Source: Erwinia persicina NBRC 102418 (GTDB lineage Bacteria > Pseudomonadota > Gammaproteobacteria > Enterobacterales > Enterobacteriaceae). Taken from it: a stretch of 64,000 nucleotides of DNA. The translations under genes and the position numbers were made by a program. This document shows, piece after piece, positions 10,310-19,769 of this stretch; position 1 is the stretch's first letter, and each line of letters opens with the position of its first letter. A model generated the notes under the pieces. The model made no database searches. It had not been told where the DNA came from and saw only the letters and a list, made by a program, of their open reading frames with translations. The DNA lies in assembly GCF_001571305.1 (NCBI RefSeq), contig NZ_BCTN01000003.1, positions 1-64,000 on the forward strand, in the 5' to 3' direction.

Positions 10310-11197
10310 TCATGAGGAAACAGAACGCGCGTTATCGGCGTATTCTACGGCGGTCCCGGCGGCAGGAAGCAACTGCCGCAGTCGCAGGATACGCTGCGGT
10401 GTCACCGTCCAGTAACGCTCAGTCCGCCCTTGGCCGGCCGGCTGCCAGACGATTTCGGCCTGTCCCTGGATATGCAGTGCTGCCCCCTGATGAAAGTCCA
10501 TAATCAGCAGTGCACAGCGGGGCTCCAGCAGCAGGTTCCCCAGGGTATTCATGTAGCGATTTCCTGCAAAATCCGGGATGAACAGTGTTCCCTCCCGGAG
10601 CGCAATAGACCCCGGCATACCTCCCCGGTGTGAGATGTCTGCCCCACCCGTCTCCTGCTGGCGGGGCGCATAGCTGGCTACAAAGAAGGTATCGGCTGCG
10701 GCGATCAGATAGCGGGCATCTGCATCCAGCACCGCCAACGGCTCCACCAGTACCTCCCGGCGGCATGACTCTGACGGCAGTAAGCGCCGCTGAATATACT
10801 GTGGGCAGTTGCCAAAACTCTCCTGCACGCGCAGCACCACCCGGTCGTCACTGAGGGTGTCCACCACCCCGTTGACCCGGTTACGGCGGCGGCTGGCCAG
10901 GTCGATTCCCAACCCCCCTACGGCCATGCCCGGCCGGAGTACAGGTAGCCAGGGCAGCGCCCCGACAGCCTCACGTTGCAGGCAGAGGTCATGTGCATTC
11001 GGGGTGGTTAACAGCCCCGGCCCGCCGTGGATCACGCCGGCAACCGGGTAGCCGCTGTCATCCAGCACGCTAAGATAAAAGGTCTCCAGTCCCTGAAAAA
11101 ACAGGCGGTGCTGTGCCGGCATCTGCGGGTATACCGCGGCGCTGACTCCCGCGTAGCCAGCCTGCTGCTGCGCCAGCCTTTCCCCCGGATGAAACAT
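10310..11197 (-). CDS. Pyridoxamine-5'-phosphate-oxidase-like FMN-binding split-barrel protein
   Basis: A 295-aa protein with two flavin split-barrel halves. The second contains DTFFVASYAPR, GADISHRGG.PG, IPDFAGNRYMNTLGNLLLEP and CALLIMDF, the pattern of PNPOx-like proteins. In other bacteria this unit is sometimes fused to a ferredoxin-reductase module, but none is present here. The substrate is unknown. ATG 11197 (MFHPGERL) is preferred: GGAGGG lies just upstream and only one base separates it from the stop of the GST gene, so the two are translationally coupled. A start 20 codons earlier would overlap the GST gene. Confidence 0.82.
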   Translation of the reverse strand: MFHPGERLAQQQAGYAGVSAAVYPQMPAQHRLFFQGLETFYLSVLDDSGYPVAGVIHGGPGLLTTPNAHDLCLQREAVGALPWLPVLRPGMAVGGLGIDLASRRRNRVNGVVDTLSDDRVVLRVQESFGNCPQYIQRRLLPSESCRREVLVEPLAVLDADARYLIAAADTFFVASYAPRQQETGGADISHRGGMPGSIALREGTLFIPDFAGNRYMNTLGNLLLEPRCALLIMDFHQGAALHIQGQAEIVWQPAGQGRTERYWTVTPQRILRLRQLLPAAGTAVEYADNARSVSS

Positions 11198-11198
11198 A

Positions 11199-11816
11199 TT
11201 ATCCCTCCGCAGGCAGTGGCAGCGGCGGTAAGCCAACAAACCCCGGCAGAGCCTCAACCTGCCGCAGCCAGGCCCGGATCGCCGGCCAGTTCTGCAGGCT
11301 TATCCCCCCCTCCGGCGCACAGGCAACGTAGGCATAGCAGGCTACGTCGGCAAGCGTTGCCCGCTGCCCCACCAGCCACTGACGATCGCTGAGGTGCGAC
11401 GCCAGCTGGGGCAAAAACTTCATTGCCACATCGTGGGCGCTGGCATAGTTTTCCGCTGTGCTGAACTGCCTGATCAGGCGCGCAGACGCCACGCCATAGC
11501 GGATTTCTCCCGCCGCTTTAGCCAGCCACTGATGAACCTGAACCTCTTCTGCCAGATCCTGCGGCAGCCAGCCGCTGTCCGGCGCATAGCGTTTCACCAG
11601 CCAGAGCAGAATCGCGTTGCTGTCGCTAATGACCGTACCGTTATCCACCAGCACCGGCACCTGTCCGAGCGGATTCAGCGCCAGAAAATCCGGGCTTTTT
11701 CTCACCCTGGCATCGGCCTCAACCCAGTCGGCTTTCAGCCCCAGCAGACTGAGCAACAGCCGCACCCGGTGGACGTGCCCGGACAGTCCGGTGCCATACA
11801 ATGTTAATGAATGCAT
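11199..11816 (-). CDS. Glutathione S-transferase family protein
   Basis: A 205-aa cytosolic GST-fold protein. The N-terminal thioredoxin-like domain carries LNPLGQVPVLVDNGTVISDSNAI, which binds the gamma-glutamyl part of glutathione, followed by a helical domain with the LVGQRATLADVACYAY N-capping motif. The substrate cannot be read from sequence. It forms a two-gene unit with the FMN-binding protein and is divergent from a LysR regulator 93 bp away, which probably controls it. GGAGGT precedes the ATG. Confidence 0.88.
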   Translation of the reverse strand: MHSLTLYGTGLSGHVHRVRLLLSLLGLKADWVEADARVRKSPDFLALNPLGQVPVLVDNGTVISDSNAILLWLVKRYAPDSGWLPQDLAEEVQVHQWLAKAAGEIRYGVASARLIRQFSTAENYASAHDVAMKFLPQLASHLSDRQWLVGQRATLADVACYAYVACAPEGGISLQNWPAIRAWLRQVEALPGFVGLPPLPLPAEG

Positions 11817-11908
11817 TATTACCTCCTGTTTTTAGTCAGCATACTCTTGCTGAAAACGAGGTAAACAGGCAAAAATAGCAATTCATAATTTCAATTCCTG
11901 GAAGAATC

Positions 11909-12826
11909 ATGGACAGGCTGGATGAGATGGCGGTTTTTGTGGCGATTGTGCAACAGGGGAGCCTGGCCGCCGCCGCGCGAGTGCTGCGGCGCTCTCCCCC
12001 CGCCATCACTCGCGCGCTGACCGCGCTGGAACACCGCCTCGGCGTTATGCTGGTCGAACGAACGACCCGCCGGCTTTCGCCGACCGCCGCCGGGCTGGCA
12101 CTCTTTGAGAGCGCAAAGAGCCTGCTGGAGGATTATCAGCAGGTCATGCTGACCACCACGCGCAATACGCTCAGTGGTAAAGTGTGCCTGACCGCGCCGG
12201 TACAGTTTGGCCGCCAGCATATCGCCCCGCTGGTCATGACGTTTCTCGAGCGGTACCCGGATATTGAGATTGAGCTGCTACTCAGCGACAGCTACCAGGA
12301 TCTGATTGAACAGGGGCTGGATATGGCGGTACGTATCGGGCAACTGCGTGATTCATCGCTTGTCGCCACCGAGGTGGGACAGGTTTACCGCATGCTGGTC
12401 GCCAGCCCGGCCTACCTGATGCGGCACGGCCACCCGCAGCGCCCCGCCATGCTGACTCAGCATCACCTTATTGCCGGAAACACCCCCTCTGTGCAGAGAG
12501 AGTGGCGCTTCGGTTCTGATTCACAACAGGAAAGGGTACGCATTACACCAAGACTGAGCGTGAATGAAGTGGAAACACAGTTGATGACCGCCCGTGCGGG
12601 TCAGGGCATTGCGCGACTGCTCTCGTACCAGGTCTATGAAGACCTGCGGCGTGGAACGCTGTGCGAAGTGCTGACGGATTATCGCCCTCCTCCGGTACCG
12701 GTACAGCTGGTGGCGCAGAATGTGAAGTATATGCCGGCAAAAGTGCGGGCGTTCTGGGATCTCGCCCGTGCCACCCTACCTGAGCTGGAAAGCCTGCGGG
12801 AACAGACTTTGCGCCCGGTTAAATAA
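11909..12826 (+). CDS. LysR-family transcriptional regulator
   Basis: A 305-aa LysR-type regulator. The N-terminal winged helix reads MDRLDEMAVFVAIVQQGSL with an SPPAITRALTALEHRLG recognition region, followed by the periplasmic-binding-like effector domain (SLSGKVCLTAPVQFG-like linker, MAVRIGQLRDSSLVA). It is divergent from the GST/FMN-protein pair, the usual arrangement for a LysR protein and its target. It may also affect gstA, 97 bp downstream on the same strand. The inducer is unknown. Confidence 0.87.
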   Translation: MDRLDEMAVFVAIVQQGSLAAAARVLRRSPPAITRALTALEHRLGVMLVERTTRRLSPTAAGLALFESAKSLLEDYQQVMLTTTRNTLSGKVCLTAPVQFGRQHIAPLVMTFLERYPDIEIELLLSDSYQDLIEQGLDMAVRIGQLRDSSLVATEVGQVYRMLVASPAYLMRHGHPQRPAMLTQHHLIAGNTPSVQREWRFGSDSQQERVRITPRLSVNEVETQLMTARAGQGIARLLSYQVYEDLRRGTLCEVLTDYRPPPVPVQLVAQNVKYMPAKVRAFWDLARATLPELESLREQTLRPVK

Positions 12827-12923
12827 TCAGCAAAAAACCTGTTCCGGATGGCGCAGTTGCGCTGACTTTTCGCGCCCGGGGCAGTAAGCTAAAGACACTG
12901 TCAGTCCATGTAAGGAGCAAGCC

Positions 12924-13529
12924 ATGAAGCTGTTCTGTAAACCGGGTGCCTGTTCACTGTCACCCCATATTGTCCTGCGCGAATCCGGTTTTGATTTCAC
13001 CCTGGTGACGGTTGATACCCAATCGAAGAAAACAGAACAGGATGAAGACTACCTGCTGATTAACCCCAAAGGACAGGTGCCTGCACTGCAGTTGGATGAT
13101 GGCTCAGTGCTGACCGAAGGGGTGGCGATTGTTCAGTACCTTGCCGATCTGAAACCCGATCGCCAGCTGCTGGCCCCTTCCGGTAGCCTGACACGTTACC
13201 ATACTCTGGAGTGGCTGAACTTTATTGCCACGGAACTGCACAAAGGGTTCAGCCCGCTGTTTCGCCCCACGACGCCGGAGGAATATAAGGCTATAGCCCG
13301 GGAGCAACTCGAGCAGAAATTCCACTACGTGAATACCGAATTAAAAGAGAAGCAGTGGCTGATGGGGTTGCGATTTACGGTGGCGGATGCCTATCTCTTT
13401 ACCGTTACGCGCTGGGCACACACGCTCAGGCTGAACCTGAGTGAACTGGAGGCATTAAACGCATGGTTTGAGCGGGTTGCCGCGCGTCCCGCCGTTGCGG
13501 CTGCACTGAGTGCCGAAGGGCTGAACTGA
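12924..13529 (+). CDS. gstA: Glutathione S-transferase GstA
   Basis: A 201-aa beta-class GST, the same length as E. coli GstA. Cys10 in [15 protein letters not shown] forms the mixed disulfide or H-bond with glutathione in this class. [20 protein letters not shown] and [15 protein letters not shown] (with the class His) are also conserved. It sits beside pdxY as in E. coli. An AAGGAG-type ribosome site precedes the ATG, and it converges on pdxY with a hairpin between. Confidence 0.95.
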   Translation: MKLFCKPGACSLSPHIVLRESGFDFTLVTVDTQSKKTEQDEDYLLINPKGQVPALQLDDGSVLTEGVAIVQYLADLKPDRQLLAPSGSLTRYHTLEWLNFIATELHKGFSPLFRPTTPEEYKAIAREQLEQKFHYVNTELKEKQWLMGLRFTVADAYLFTVTRWAHTLRLNLSELEALNAWFERVAARPAVAAALSAEGLN

Positions 13530-13535
13530 GGGGTA

Positions 13536-13564
13536 ACGGGCAGGCCTGAAACACACCTGCCCGT
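13536..13564. terminator. Hairpin between gstA and pdxY
   Basis: ACGGGCAGG (13536-13544) pairs with CCTGCCCGT (13556-13564) in the convergent gap. There is no long U-tract, so it may protect a 3' end rather than terminate strongly. Confidence 0.55.
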
Positions 13565-13580
13565 GGTCAGAGCGGCTGAT

Positions 13581-14441
13581 TTACAGTTTTTCTGCGGCAA
13601 AAAACTGTTGCGGTTCGGCAATGGCCTGCTGTGCCGCCACCAGCTGCAGTTCGTATTCGCCCATCTGGTGAGTCTTCAACATCACTTCATACACGGCGGC
13701 GGTCACGTGCTCCAGTGCCTGCTGCAGAGACAGCCCGTGCAACAGATCCACCAGCAGCAGGCCGCTGGTCAGGTCACCCACGCCCACCGGTTGACGCACG
13801 CCAAAGTCAATCAGCGGACGGGCAATATGCCAGGCCTCATCCGCCGTCACCAGCAGCATCTCAAAGCGGTCGCTGCGATAGCCCGCACGTGCCAGATGTT
13901 TCACCAGCACCACTTTCGGCCCTCTGGCAATCAGCTCACGCGCGGCGGCTACCGCCTGCGCCACGTCGCCCACCTGGCGACCACTGAGCATTTCCAGCTC
14001 CAGCAGATTTGGCGCAATAATGTCACTGGCCGGTAAGGAAGCGTGGGCATGAAACTCTGCCACGCCGGGCGCCACGATACAGCCCTTTTCAGGGTGACCC
14101 ATTACCGGGTCGCAGAAGTACCAGGCATCCGGGTTAGCGGCTTTAACCATACGCACGATCTCAAGGATCGCCTCTCCCTGTTCGGCCGACCCCAGATAAC
14201 CACTTAATACCGCATCACAGGTCTTCAGGCGGTCAATATCACCAATGCCTCGCGCAATCTCTGTGAGATGGCTGGCCGGCATCACCGCACCTGCCCACTG
14301 GCCGTACTGCGTATGGTTGGAGAACTGTACAGTGTTCAGCGGCCAGACGTTTGCGCCCAGCCGACGCATCGGAAATTCTGCCGCGCTGTTTCCGGCATGG
14401 CCAAATACCGTATGCGACTGGATGGAGAGAATGTTTTTCAT
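13581..14441 (-). CDS. pdxY: Pyridoxal kinase 2
   Basis: A 286-aa ribokinase-fold kinase (E. coli PdxY 287 aa) that phosphorylates pyridoxal in the B6 salvage pathway. It begins [25 protein letters not shown], a PdxY hallmark, and carries the anion-hole/catalytic [11 protein letters not shown] motif near the C-terminus. It follows tyrS with 81 bp between, and pdxH is one gene further upstream, so two B6 genes flank tyrS as in E. coli. Confidence 0.95.
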   Translation of the reverse strand: MKNILSIQSHTVFGHAGNSAAEFPMRRLGANVWPLNTVQFSNHTQYGQWAGAVMPASHLTEIARGIGDIDRLKTCDAVLSGYLGSAEQGEAILEIVRMVKAANPDAWYFCDPVMGHPEKGCIVAPGVAEFHAHASLPASDIIAPNLLELEMLSGRQVGDVAQAVAAARELIARGPKVVLVKHLARAGYRSDRFEMLLVTADEAWHIARPLIDFGVRQPVGVGDLTSGLLLVDLLHGLSLQQALEHVTAAVYEVMLKTHQMGEYELQLVAAQQAIAEPQQFFAAEKL

Positions 14442-14465
14442 CGTGCTAACCGACCTTCCTTGCCA

Positions 14466-14490
14466 TTAAAAAAGCCGGCGTTAACCGGCT
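14466..14490 (-). terminator. Rho-independent terminator of tyrS
   Basis: On the minus strand AGCCGG-TTAACG-CCGGCT is followed by a T-run, the intrinsic pattern. It lies between tyrS and pdxY, so pdxY expression probably depends on partial read-through or its own promoter. Confidence 0.8.
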
Positions 14491-14522
14491 CCGGGACGGG
14501 GCTTAACCTCGCCCACTCATTT

Positions 14523-15797
14523 TTATTTCCAGCTGATTAAGCTGTAGTTCTTTTTACCACGGCGCAGCAATGTGTATTTGCCGTAGAGGCGATCGCCGTC
14601 ACTGAACGCATATTCTGCATTGGTTTGCAGACTACCGTTAATGCTGACCGATTTGGCGTCGATCAACTTACGTGCCTGGCCGCGGGAGGGTGCAAGTTCA
14701 GAGTCTACCAGCGCCTGCTGAAGATCCTGACCGCTTTCCAGCTCAACGCCTGGCATACCGTCCTGCGCCAGTTGTGCCAGGTCCTGTTCAGTCAGGTCAC
14801 TCAGAGCCCCCGAGAACAGGCTCTGGGTGATGCGCTGTGCCGCCACCAGACCGTCATCGCCGTGGACCAGTCGCGTGACCATTTCGGCCAGTACATACTG
14901 TGCGCGTGGGGCTTTGCCACTGTTTTTGTCTTCCTCTTCCAGCGCATTGATCTCGTCCAGGCTCAGGAAGGTGAAAAACTTCAGGAAGCGGTAAACATCC
15001 GCATCGGCGGTATTGATCCAGAACTGGTAGAACTTGTAAGGACTGGTTTTTTTCGCGTCCAGCCAGACGGCGCCGCCTTCGGTTTTACCAAACTTGGTGC
15101 CGTCAGACTTGGTGATCAGCGGCACTGTCAGGCCAAATACCTGGTTCTGATGCATACGGCGCGTCAGGTCAATACCGGAGGTAATGTTACCCCACTGGTC
15201 AGAACCGCCAATCTGCAGAACGACGTCATGACGCTCATTCAGGCAGGCGAAATCATAACCCTGCAGCAGATTATAAGAAAACTCAGTGAAGGAGATCCCC
15301 TGATCGTCACGATTCAGACGCTGCTTCACCGCTTCTTTATTGATCATCTGGTTGACCGAGAAGTGCTTACCAATATCACGCAGGAAGGTGAGCACGTTCA
15401 TGCTGCCAAACCAGTCGTAGTTATTGGCGGCAATGGCACTGTTGCTGCCACAGTCAAAATCGAGGAAGGGAGCCACCTGATGGCGAATTTTTTCCACCCA
15501 TTCATTCACGGTGTCGCTGGTATTCAGCTTACGTTCGGCCGCTTTAAAGCTCGGGTCACCAATGAGTCCGGTCGCGCCACCCACCAAAGCCACTGGCTTG
15601 TGTCCGGCATCCTGAAAACGTTTCAGGCAGAGTAACGGCACCAGATGCCCCAAGTGCAAGCTGTCGGCAGTCGGATCGAAGCCACAATAGAGAGCGATTG
15701 GGCCCTGTGCCAGCCGTTCTGCTAACGCCTCTTCATCCGTTACCTGGGCGACAAGGCCCCGCTCTTGCAATTGTTTGATCAGGTTACTGCTGGCCAT
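14523..15797 (-). CDS. tyrS: Tyrosyl-tRNA synthetase
   Basis: A 424-aa class I aminoacyl-tRNA synthetase, the same length as E. coli TyrS. The HIGH motif is SLHLGHL and the KMSKS-type loop is [20 protein letters not shown] and [15 protein letters not shown] are TyrS signatures. An S4-like domain ([18 protein letters not shown]) is at the C-terminus. It charges tRNA-Tyr and is essential. It lies between pdxH and pdxY. Confidence 0.97.
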   Translation of the reverse strand: MASSNLIKQLQERGLVAQVTDEEALAERLAQGPIALYCGFDPTADSLHLGHLVPLLCLKRFQDAGHKPVALVGGATGLIGDPSFKAAERKLNTSDTVNEWVEKIRHQVAPFLDFDCGSNSAIAANNYDWFGSMNVLTFLRDIGKHFSVNQMINKEAVKQRLNRDDQGISFTEFSYNLLQGYDFACLNERHDVVLQIGGSDQWGNITSGIDLTRRMHQNQVFGLTVPLITKSDGTKFGKTEGGAVWLDAKKTSPYKFYQFWINTADADVYRFLKFFTFLSLDEINALEEEDKNSGKAPRAQYVLAEMVTRLVHGDDGLVAAQRITQSLFSGALSDLTEQDLAQLAQDGMPGVELESGQDLQQALVDSELAPSRGQARKLIDAKSVSINGSLQTNAEYAFSDGDRLYGKYTLLRRGKKNYSLISWK

Positions 15798-15930
15798 CTA
15801 AGACTCCATGTGAAAAGTCTGCACCTATGCTGGTACACAGCTTTCCGCTGAAACGCGGAGAAAAAATAAGGGGTATAGAATAAAGGGCCGGACGGCTCCG
15901 ATCCAGCCATTCAGGGCATTATTTCCTTTA

Positions 15931-16587
15931 TCAGGGTGCCAGACGATCAATTTTCCACGCGTCACCTTCGCGCTGGTAGAAAAAACGATCGTGCAGGCGG
16001 TGCGCCCCACCCTGCCAGAACTCCATGGAGTCCACTTTTATCCGGAAGCCGCCCCAGAAACTCGGCAGTGGGATTTCACCCTGCTGGAACTTCTGCTTAA
16101 GCTCGAGGAATTTGCCTTCAAGAATACCGCGTGCAGAGATGCGGCTGGACTGTTTTGACACCCAGGCACCCAGTTGACTGTCACGTGGGCGGCTGTGGAA
16201 GTATTTCAGTACCTCCAGCGTAGAGAGACGCTCAACACTGCCCAGCACCATGACCTGGCGCTCCAGCATATGCCACGGGAACAACAGGCTGATTCGGGGA
16301 TTTTTTTCCAGCTGCTGTGCCTTACGGCTGCCGAGATTGGTGTAAAACACCAGGCCCTGGGAGTCGAAGTGTTTCAACAGCACAATACGCTGATACGGTT
16401 GCCCCTGCTCATCCACCGTTGCCACGCTCATGGCCGTCGGGTCAGGTAACTGTGCTTCAACCGCCTGGTTGAGCCAGTGTTCAAATAGTGTCAGCGGGTC
16501 AGCGGGAAGATCCTTACGGCGCAGGCCGCCCCGGGTATATTCACGCCGCAGGTGGGCAATTTGTTGCAGATGGTCGCTGTCTGTCAT
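15931..16587 (-). CDS. pdxH: Pyridoxine/pyridoxamine 5'-phosphate oxidase
   Basis: A 218-aa FMN enzyme, the same length as E. coli PdxH, which makes pyridoxal 5'-phosphate. [41 protein letters not shown] and the terminal [18 protein letters not shown] hold the FMN- and PLP-binding residues. The frame is open upstream to 16758, but ATG 16587 ([18 protein letters not shown]) matches the family start; the extension is low-complexity and overlaps mliC. Confidence 0.96.
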   Translation of the reverse strand: MTDSDHLQQIAHLRREYTRGGLRRKDLPADPLTLFEHWLNQAVEAQLPDPTAMSVATVDEQGQPYQRIVLLKHFDSQGLVFYTNLGSRKAQQLEKNPRISLLFPWHMLERQVMVLGSVERLSTLEVLKYFHSRPRDSQLGAWVSKQSSRISARGILEGKFLELKQKFQQGEIPLPSFWGGFRIKVDSMEFWQGGAHRLHDRFFYQREGDAWKIDRLAP

Positions 16588-16651
16588 CGCTCTGGCTTCT
16601 GATGGGTGGGGATAAGGCATTGTGCGCCGTACCCCACAATTGTTCAATGGG

Positions 16652-16972
16652 TTAACTCGCTGGCTGCTGGAGCTGGCAGTCGTTGATAATGACCTTGTCA
16701 TTGCGTTCAATAAAGGCGCTGTCACCTTTCGACCAGAACACGTAATGACCATCCCCATAACGCGCGCCGGACGCCGCTGGCAATTGCTTCAGCACCAGCG
16801 GCTGCCCATCGAGGATCAGTTTCACTTCACTTTTGCTGTTATCCAACTGAACCGTTAATGGCAGCGTGCCACAGGTATAGTGCAGCGTGCTGACCTGCTC
16901 CTCTGACCCTGTTTGAAAATGGCTGCACCCTGACAATGCCACCATCACTCCTGCGATATACCACTTTTTCAT
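16652..16972 (-). CDS. mliC: Membrane-bound C-type lysozyme inhibitor (lipoprotein)
   Basis: A 106-aa outer-membrane lipoprotein. The signal peptide ends in the lipobox VALSGC (Cys16). The MliC domain follows, with [27 protein letters not shown] and a C-terminal Cys that would form the family disulfide. It protects the cell wall from host C-type lysozyme. It lies between pdxH and anmK on the same strand, as in E. coli. Confidence 0.92.
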   Translation of the reverse strand: MKKWYIAGVMVALSGCSHFQTGSEEQVSTLHYTCGTLPLTVQLDNSKSEVKLILDGQPLVLKQLPAASGARYGDGHYVFWSKGDSAFIERNDKVIINDCQLQQPAS

Positions 16973-17034
16973 TGTTCATTCCTTGTAAGTTACGTCGGTC
17001 TGCCAAGGTTAAAACGTCACTTCAGGGGATGCAA

Positions 17035-18153
17035 TCAGCGCAGGGGACGATTTGCCGGGAATATTGCCCCGATGACACTGGCTTCACGCGCGCCTGTCAC
17101 CGACGGGAGATTGCCCGGCAGACCGCACAGTGTGCACCAGGCGAGCCAGGCAAAAGCCAGCGCTTCCATATCGTCTCCGCTGATACCCGCTTTGTCGGTG
17201 CTCATCACTTCTGTTCCTGCCAGCAACGCGGCCAGACGCGCCATCAGCTGAGGATGGTGAGCCCCTCCGCCACACACCATGAGCCGATCGCAGCCGCCAC
17301 TGAGTTGTACCTGTTGTGCAATGGTAGTGGCCGTCAGCTCGACCAGCGTAGCCTGAACATCCTGCGCAGGCAGGCCAGGCCAGGCTGACAGCTGTTGTTC
17401 CAGCCAGCTCAGATTGAAATATTCCCGTCCGGTGCTTTTTGGTGCACTCAGTGCAAAGTAGGGATCGCTCAACATTTGCTGGAGCAGTGGCAGGATGACT
17501 CGCCCCCCGGCACCCCATGCGCCGTCTTTATCATAGGGTTTGCCCTGCTGACGCCAGACCCACGCATCCAGCAGCATATTGCCGGGCCCGGTGTCAAAAC
17601 CGCGCAGGCTCTGTCCGGGTAACAGCAGGGACAGGTTAGCAATGCCACCGATATTTAACACCATGCGCCGTTCTGTTGGATGCATCAGCACCGCGTGATG
17701 AAAAGCAGGTACCAGTGGGGCACCCTGGCCACCCAGCGCCATATCGCGACGGCGAAAGTCACCCACGACGGTGATACCGGTAGCCGCCGCAATCTGGTTG
17801 TTATCCCCAATTTGCAGCGTATTCGGCGCCTCTCCCTGCGGTTCGTGCCAGACAGTCTGACCGTGACAACCTATCGCGGTGATGTCTTCACCGGTTAACC
17901 CCTGCTTTTTCAGCAGCCCCTGCACCGCTTCAGCAAACAGCCGTCCGAGACGGGTGTCCAGTTGCCCCAGCTCTGACAGCGTTAGTGACTGTCCCTGACA
18001 GATGGCCAGAATCTGCTGACGTAATCCCGGTGGGATCGGATGACTGTAACTGGCCTGCTGCGCCACAATCTGTTTATCAATCACTGCCAGCACCACGTCA
18101 ATGCCATCGAGGCTGGTGCCGGACATTACGCCAATAAAACGCCCTGATTTCAT
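17035..18153 (-). CDS. anmK: Anhydro-N-acetylmuramic acid kinase
   Basis: A 372-aa sugar kinase that hydrolyses and phosphorylates 1,6-anhydro-MurNAc to MurNAc-6-P in murein recycling. It opens [18 protein letters not shown], the AnmK signature, with [35 protein letters not shown] and [11 protein letters not shown] as further conserved blocks. Length agrees with E. coli AnmK. It is divergent from slyB across 275 bp. Confidence 0.96.
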   Translation of the reverse strand: MKSGRFIGVMSGTSLDGIDVVLAVIDKQIVAQQASYSHPIPPGLRQQILAICQGQSLTLSELGQLDTRLGRLFAEAVQGLLKKQGLTGEDITAIGCHGQTVWHEPQGEAPNTLQIGDNNQIAAATGITVVGDFRRRDMALGGQGAPLVPAFHHAVLMHPTERRMVLNIGGIANLSLLLPGQSLRGFDTGPGNMLLDAWVWRQQGKPYDKDGAWGAGGRVILPLLQQMLSDPYFALSAPKSTGREYFNLSWLEQQLSAWPGLPAQDVQATLVELTATTIAQQVQLSGGCDRLMVCGGGAHHPQLMARLAALLAGTEVMSTDKAGISGDDMEALAFAWLAWCTLCGLPGNLPSVTGAREASVIGAIFPANRPLR

Positions 18154-18279
18154 GCCTGTGCCTTATCCCCGCTGCGGGGCGTCAATGTCATTTTGCCAGC
18201 CTGGCAAAATTACCCCGGCAATTCTATGATTTAGTGATCTTTTATTCATCCGAATAACGATCCGGCACTTTTTGTTTGT

Positions 18280-18296
18280 GATTGAATCGATGTTTA
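18280..18296 (+). promoter_or_regulatory. Possible PhoP box upstream of slyB
   Basis: GATTGA-ATCGA-TGTTTA fits the PhoP direct-repeat layout (T/G)GTTTA-N5-(T/G)GTTTA with an exact second half and a 4/6 first half. slyB is PhoP-regulated in E. coli and Salmonella. The box is about 130 bp from the slyB start. A TATAAT at 18364-18369 is a separate -10 candidate without a good -35. Confidence 0.35.
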
Positions 18297-18428
18297 AGTG
18301 GCATGGACTATCTTTCTGCGGTGGTTTTTCAAACTAATAGTGAGAAACGCAGGTCTTGTACCTTATAATAGCGTTATCGACCGCTGCCCGATGCGCAGCA
18401 GCACCTGCTACACATAGGAGTTTTAATA

Positions 18429-18896
18429 ATGATGATGCGTTTATTAGTCGTGGCGCTTGCCGGGATAACGCTGGCTGGTTGTGTGAATGACAATACACTG
18501 TCAGGTGATGTTTATAGCGCCTCTGAAGCCAAGCAAATTCAGACCGTGACTTACGGTACGCTGGTGTCTGTTCGTCCGGTGCAGATTCAGGGCGGTGATG
18601 ACAGTAATGTCATTGGTGCGATTGGCGGTGCCGTACTGGGTGGCTTCCTCGGTAATACCGTCGGCGGTGGCGCCGGGCGCAGCCTGGCCACGGCGGCAGG
18701 TGCTGTAGCCGGTGGCGTGGCAGGCCAGGGTGTTCAGGGCTCGCTGAATAAAAGCCAGGGCGTAGAGCTGGAAATCCGTAAAGATGATGGCAACACCATC
18801 ATGGTGGTACAGAAACAGGCCTCAAGCCGTTACGCCGTTGGCCAGCGCGTCGCTATGGCGTCAAACGGCAGTCAGATCACCGTTTCACCGCGTTAA
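18429..18896 (+). CDS. slyB: SlyB outer-membrane lipoprotein
   Basis: A 155-aa lipoprotein. The signal peptide ends in ITLAGC, and a glycine-zipper segment (GAIGGAVLGGFLGNTVGGGAG and AVAGGVAGQGV) follows, then a C-terminal beta domain ending QRVAMASNGSQITVSPR. SlyB is a PhoPQ-regulated protein that stabilises the outer membrane under lipopolysaccharide stress. It is monocistronic and converges on slyA with a shared terminator. Confidence 0.95.
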   Translation: MMMRLLVVALAGITLAGCVNDNTLSGDVYSASEAKQIQTVTYGTLVSVRPVQIQGGDDSNVIGAIGGAVLGGFLGNTVGGGAGRSLATAAGAVAGGVAGQGVQGSLNKSQGVELEIRKDDGNTIMVVQKQASSRYAVGQRVAMASNGSQITVSPR

Positions 18897-18918
18897 AAAG
18901 CAAAACTACCTGTAAAAA

Positions 18919-18943
18919 ACCGGCTTCTGATGCCGGTTTTTTT
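18919..18943. terminator. Bidirectional terminator slyB/slyA
   Basis: ACCGGC (18919-18924), a TTCTGAT loop, GCCGGT (18932-18937) and a T-run of eight, preceded by an A-run on the other side. It serves slyB on the plus strand and could serve slyA (stop at 18942) on the minus strand. Confidence 0.85.
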
Positions 18944-19379
18944 ATTCATCTCTTCCCTGAAGCTCCAGAATATTTTTTTCCAGCCTGGCGATAAGCGTGA
19001 CCATTTTGTCGATTTCGGGCTGGGAAATACCGGCCAGAATATCGTCACGCGTGGCATCAATCACGTGCTCGACCTGATTGATAATAGGTTCCGCCTGTGC
19101 AGTGAGGCCAATACGCTTGGCTCGGCGATCGTTAGCACAGGTGCTGCGCGTAATCAGCCCTTTCTCTTCCAACTGATCGAGGGTACGCACCAGTGACGGT
19201 TGTTCAATCCCAATCGCCTTCGCCAACTGGATCTGTGACTGCTCGGGAGGTAACTGGTGGATGTTATGCAGCGTCACCCAGTGGGTCTGCGTCAGTTCCA
19301 GCGGTTTTAATCTCTGATCAATTAATGCGCGCCAGATCCGCACAAGCCTTGCCAGGTCCGTTCCCAAAGGCGTATCCAA
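18942..19379 (-). CDS. slyA: SlyA, MarR-family transcriptional regulator
   Basis: A 145-aa winged-helix MarR-family regulator, nearly identical to E. coli and Salmonella SlyA through [23 protein letters not shown] (split here as two blocks), [20 protein letters not shown] and the wing DRRAKRI. The start is TTG at 19379, as known for slyA in other enterics, with AAGGAG at good spacing. SlyA counters H-NS silencing and regulates envelope and virulence genes. It is divergent from the efflux operon starting near 19544, and a SlyA-type site lies in its own promoter region. Confidence 0.95.
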   Translation of the reverse strand: MDTPLGTDLARLVRIWRALIDQRLKPLELTQTHWVTLHNIHQLPPEQSQIQLAKAIGIEQPSLVRTLDQLEEKGLITRSTCANDRRAKRIGLTAQAEPIINQVEHVIDATRDDILAGISQPEIDKMVTLIARLEKNILELQGRDE

Positions 19380-19395
19380 TTTCCACTCCTTATAA

Positions 19396-19407
19396 TTAGC
19401 TTGCTAG
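19396..19407. promoter_or_regulatory. SlyA-type operator
   Basis: TTAGCTTGCTAG matches 11 of 12 bases of the SlyA consensus TTAGCAAGCTAA (palindromic, read on either strand). It lies 16 bp upstream of the slyA TTG codon and in the gap shared with ydhIJK, so autoregulation and control of the efflux operon are both plausible. Confidence 0.7.
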
Positions 19408-19543
19408 CTATCAAGCATGATTTTAGACTATTCTGCGAGTTTACAGGACAAAATACAAATTCATCATCTGTGATGGACGTATTCCGTTTGCCCTCGCTTG
19501 CGAAGCGCTGACCATAAGGATTGAGTGTGTAATAACGTCGATA

Positions 19544-19765
19544 TTGCCTGCTACCAGCCCCATTACCGAACTGGTTTTCGGGGATTCTCTTTTTTTTCCA
19601 CCGCTGTTCAAATCCGTTCTCCTTGGTTTTTTCTTCTGGCTGTTGATTCACCCGCTGCTGCGCGACTGGATGTATTCAGGTGAGATTTGGCATCCCACTT
19701 TATTAGACCTCTCCGTGTTCATTCTTTGCATCGCCGCCTCGCTTGGGCTGCTCATCATCGGGTAA
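19544..19765 (+). CDS. ydhI: Small membrane protein, DUF1656 (YdhI-like)
   Basis: About 73 aa with two hydrophobic segments (LFKSVLLGFFFWLLIHPLL and LLDLSVFILCIAASLGLLII). LVFGDSLFFPP and WHPTLLDLS fit the DUF1656 family, usually found just ahead of an HlyD-type protein and a FUSC-type permease, as here. The start is uncertain: the track begins at TTG 19544 without a clear Shine-Dalgarno sequence, while AAGGA lies at 19516-19520 with no ATG/GTG/TTG in this frame at proper distance. The stop is 4 bp before the next ATG. Confidence 0.82.
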   Translation: MPATSPITELVFGDSLFFPPLFKSVLLGFFFWLLIHPLLRDWMYSGEIWHPTLLDLSVFILCIAASLGLLIIG

Positions 19766-19769
19766 CTAC

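Noticed and set aside
14625..15635. 336-codon open frame on the plus strand
   Set aside because: Antisense shadow of tyrS with low-complexity composition.
16588..16758. N-terminal extension of pdxH
   Set aside because: The sequence is low-complexity and overlaps mliC; starting at 16587 restores the exact E. coli length.
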